A stretch of 64,000 nt of DNA. Source: Leeuwenhoekiella blandensis MED217 (GTDB lineage: Bacteria; Bacteroidota; Bacteroidia; Flavobacteriales; Flavobacteriaceae). The position numbers and the translations under genes were made by a program. This document shows positions 63,942 to 64,000 of this stretch, piece by piece. The notes below the pieces were generated by a model. The model had not been told where the DNA came from. It worked only from the letters and a program-made list of their open reading frames with translations, and did not search any database. The DNA lies in the NCBI RefSeq assembly GCF_000152985.1, contig NZ_CH672395.1, positions 2,083,687 through 2,147,686 of the forward strand. The letters run 5' to 3'. Each line of letters starts with the position of its first letter. Within the stretch, counting starts at the first letter, position 1.

Positions 63942-64000
63942 AAAAGAAAGGGATGTCTGCTAATATAGTATTTCGCAGAGGTTTTTTAAAGCCGAAAAAC

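Overview
The window is a chromosomal segment from a member of the Bacteroidota, most probably a marine or environmental Flavobacteriaceae. Supporting features: several starts preceded by TAnnTTTG-type -7 boxes with no clear Shine-Dalgarno; a CarboxypepD_reg/TonB outer-membrane receptor; DUF4494 and DUF4251 proteins; a fused ResB-CcsA cytochrome c biogenesis protein; PEP carboxylase with the TAHPTQ variant motif; short intergenic palindromes and dispersed repeats; and a parE-parC pair. Coding density is high. No rRNA, tRNA, CRISPR array, prophage or intact insertion sequence was seen.

Layout. 1-3253: trehalose synthase/maltokinase fusion, cut by the window edge. 3.5-5.8 kb: Crp-like regulator, a decayed outer-membrane protein gene, a YtxH-like small protein and an exported Hcp-like protein. 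5.9-14.1 kb: SelO protein-AMP transferase with MsrA (redox repair), a secreted TPR-CHAT protein and a secreted MORN-like protein that share an upstream palindromic element, then a flavin reductase and an MDR oxidoreductase. 14.1-20.2 kb: DUF4494 protein, a DUF6642-like protein, a 1.3-kb repeat-rich non-coding stretch, guanine deaminase, small membrane proteins, an unknown 279-aa protein and a second gene-free stretch. 20.2-27.3 kb: DUF4251 lipoprotein, FNT channel coupled to a deaminase, Aquifex-type aconitase, TerC, HPF-like protein, a cysteine-free ArsC-fold protein, a small exported protein and a nitroreductase. 27.4-31.8 kb: a minimal ACP/ketosynthase/dehydratase trio and a zinc metalloprotease.

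32.0-35.5 kb carries the conserved circularly permuted ATP-grasp / alpha-E / transglutaminase operon. 35.5-41.5 kb: prfB (without the programmed frameshift), ArsC-family protein, TonB-dependent receptor, small membrane protein, fumC. 41.7-49.2 kb: ResB-CcsA, a DUF2520 protein overlapping a KdsC-type phosphatase, then a lipoprotein pyrophosphatase overlapping a GH43-like lipoprotein, a PH-domain membrane protein and a DinB protein. 49.2-54.7 kb: ppc, Lrp/AsnC regulator, M14 carboxypeptidase divergent from an XRE regulator with repeated TTACAnnTGTAA palindromes, and a small lipoprotein. 54.9-63.9 kb: a TPR-LytS kinase converging on a hybrid histidine kinase, then mscL, parC and parE, all on the minus strand.

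Together this is mostly housekeeping metabolism (aconitase, fumarase, PEPC: TCA and anaplerosis), cell-envelope functions and stress/redox repair. The least explained items are the shared palindrome upstream of the CHAT and MORN genes, the signal-peptide Hcp, the cysteine-free ArsC-like protein, the exported pyrophosphatase and the palindrome array around the XRE gene. No clear-cut new multi-gene system is demonstrable from sequence alone.
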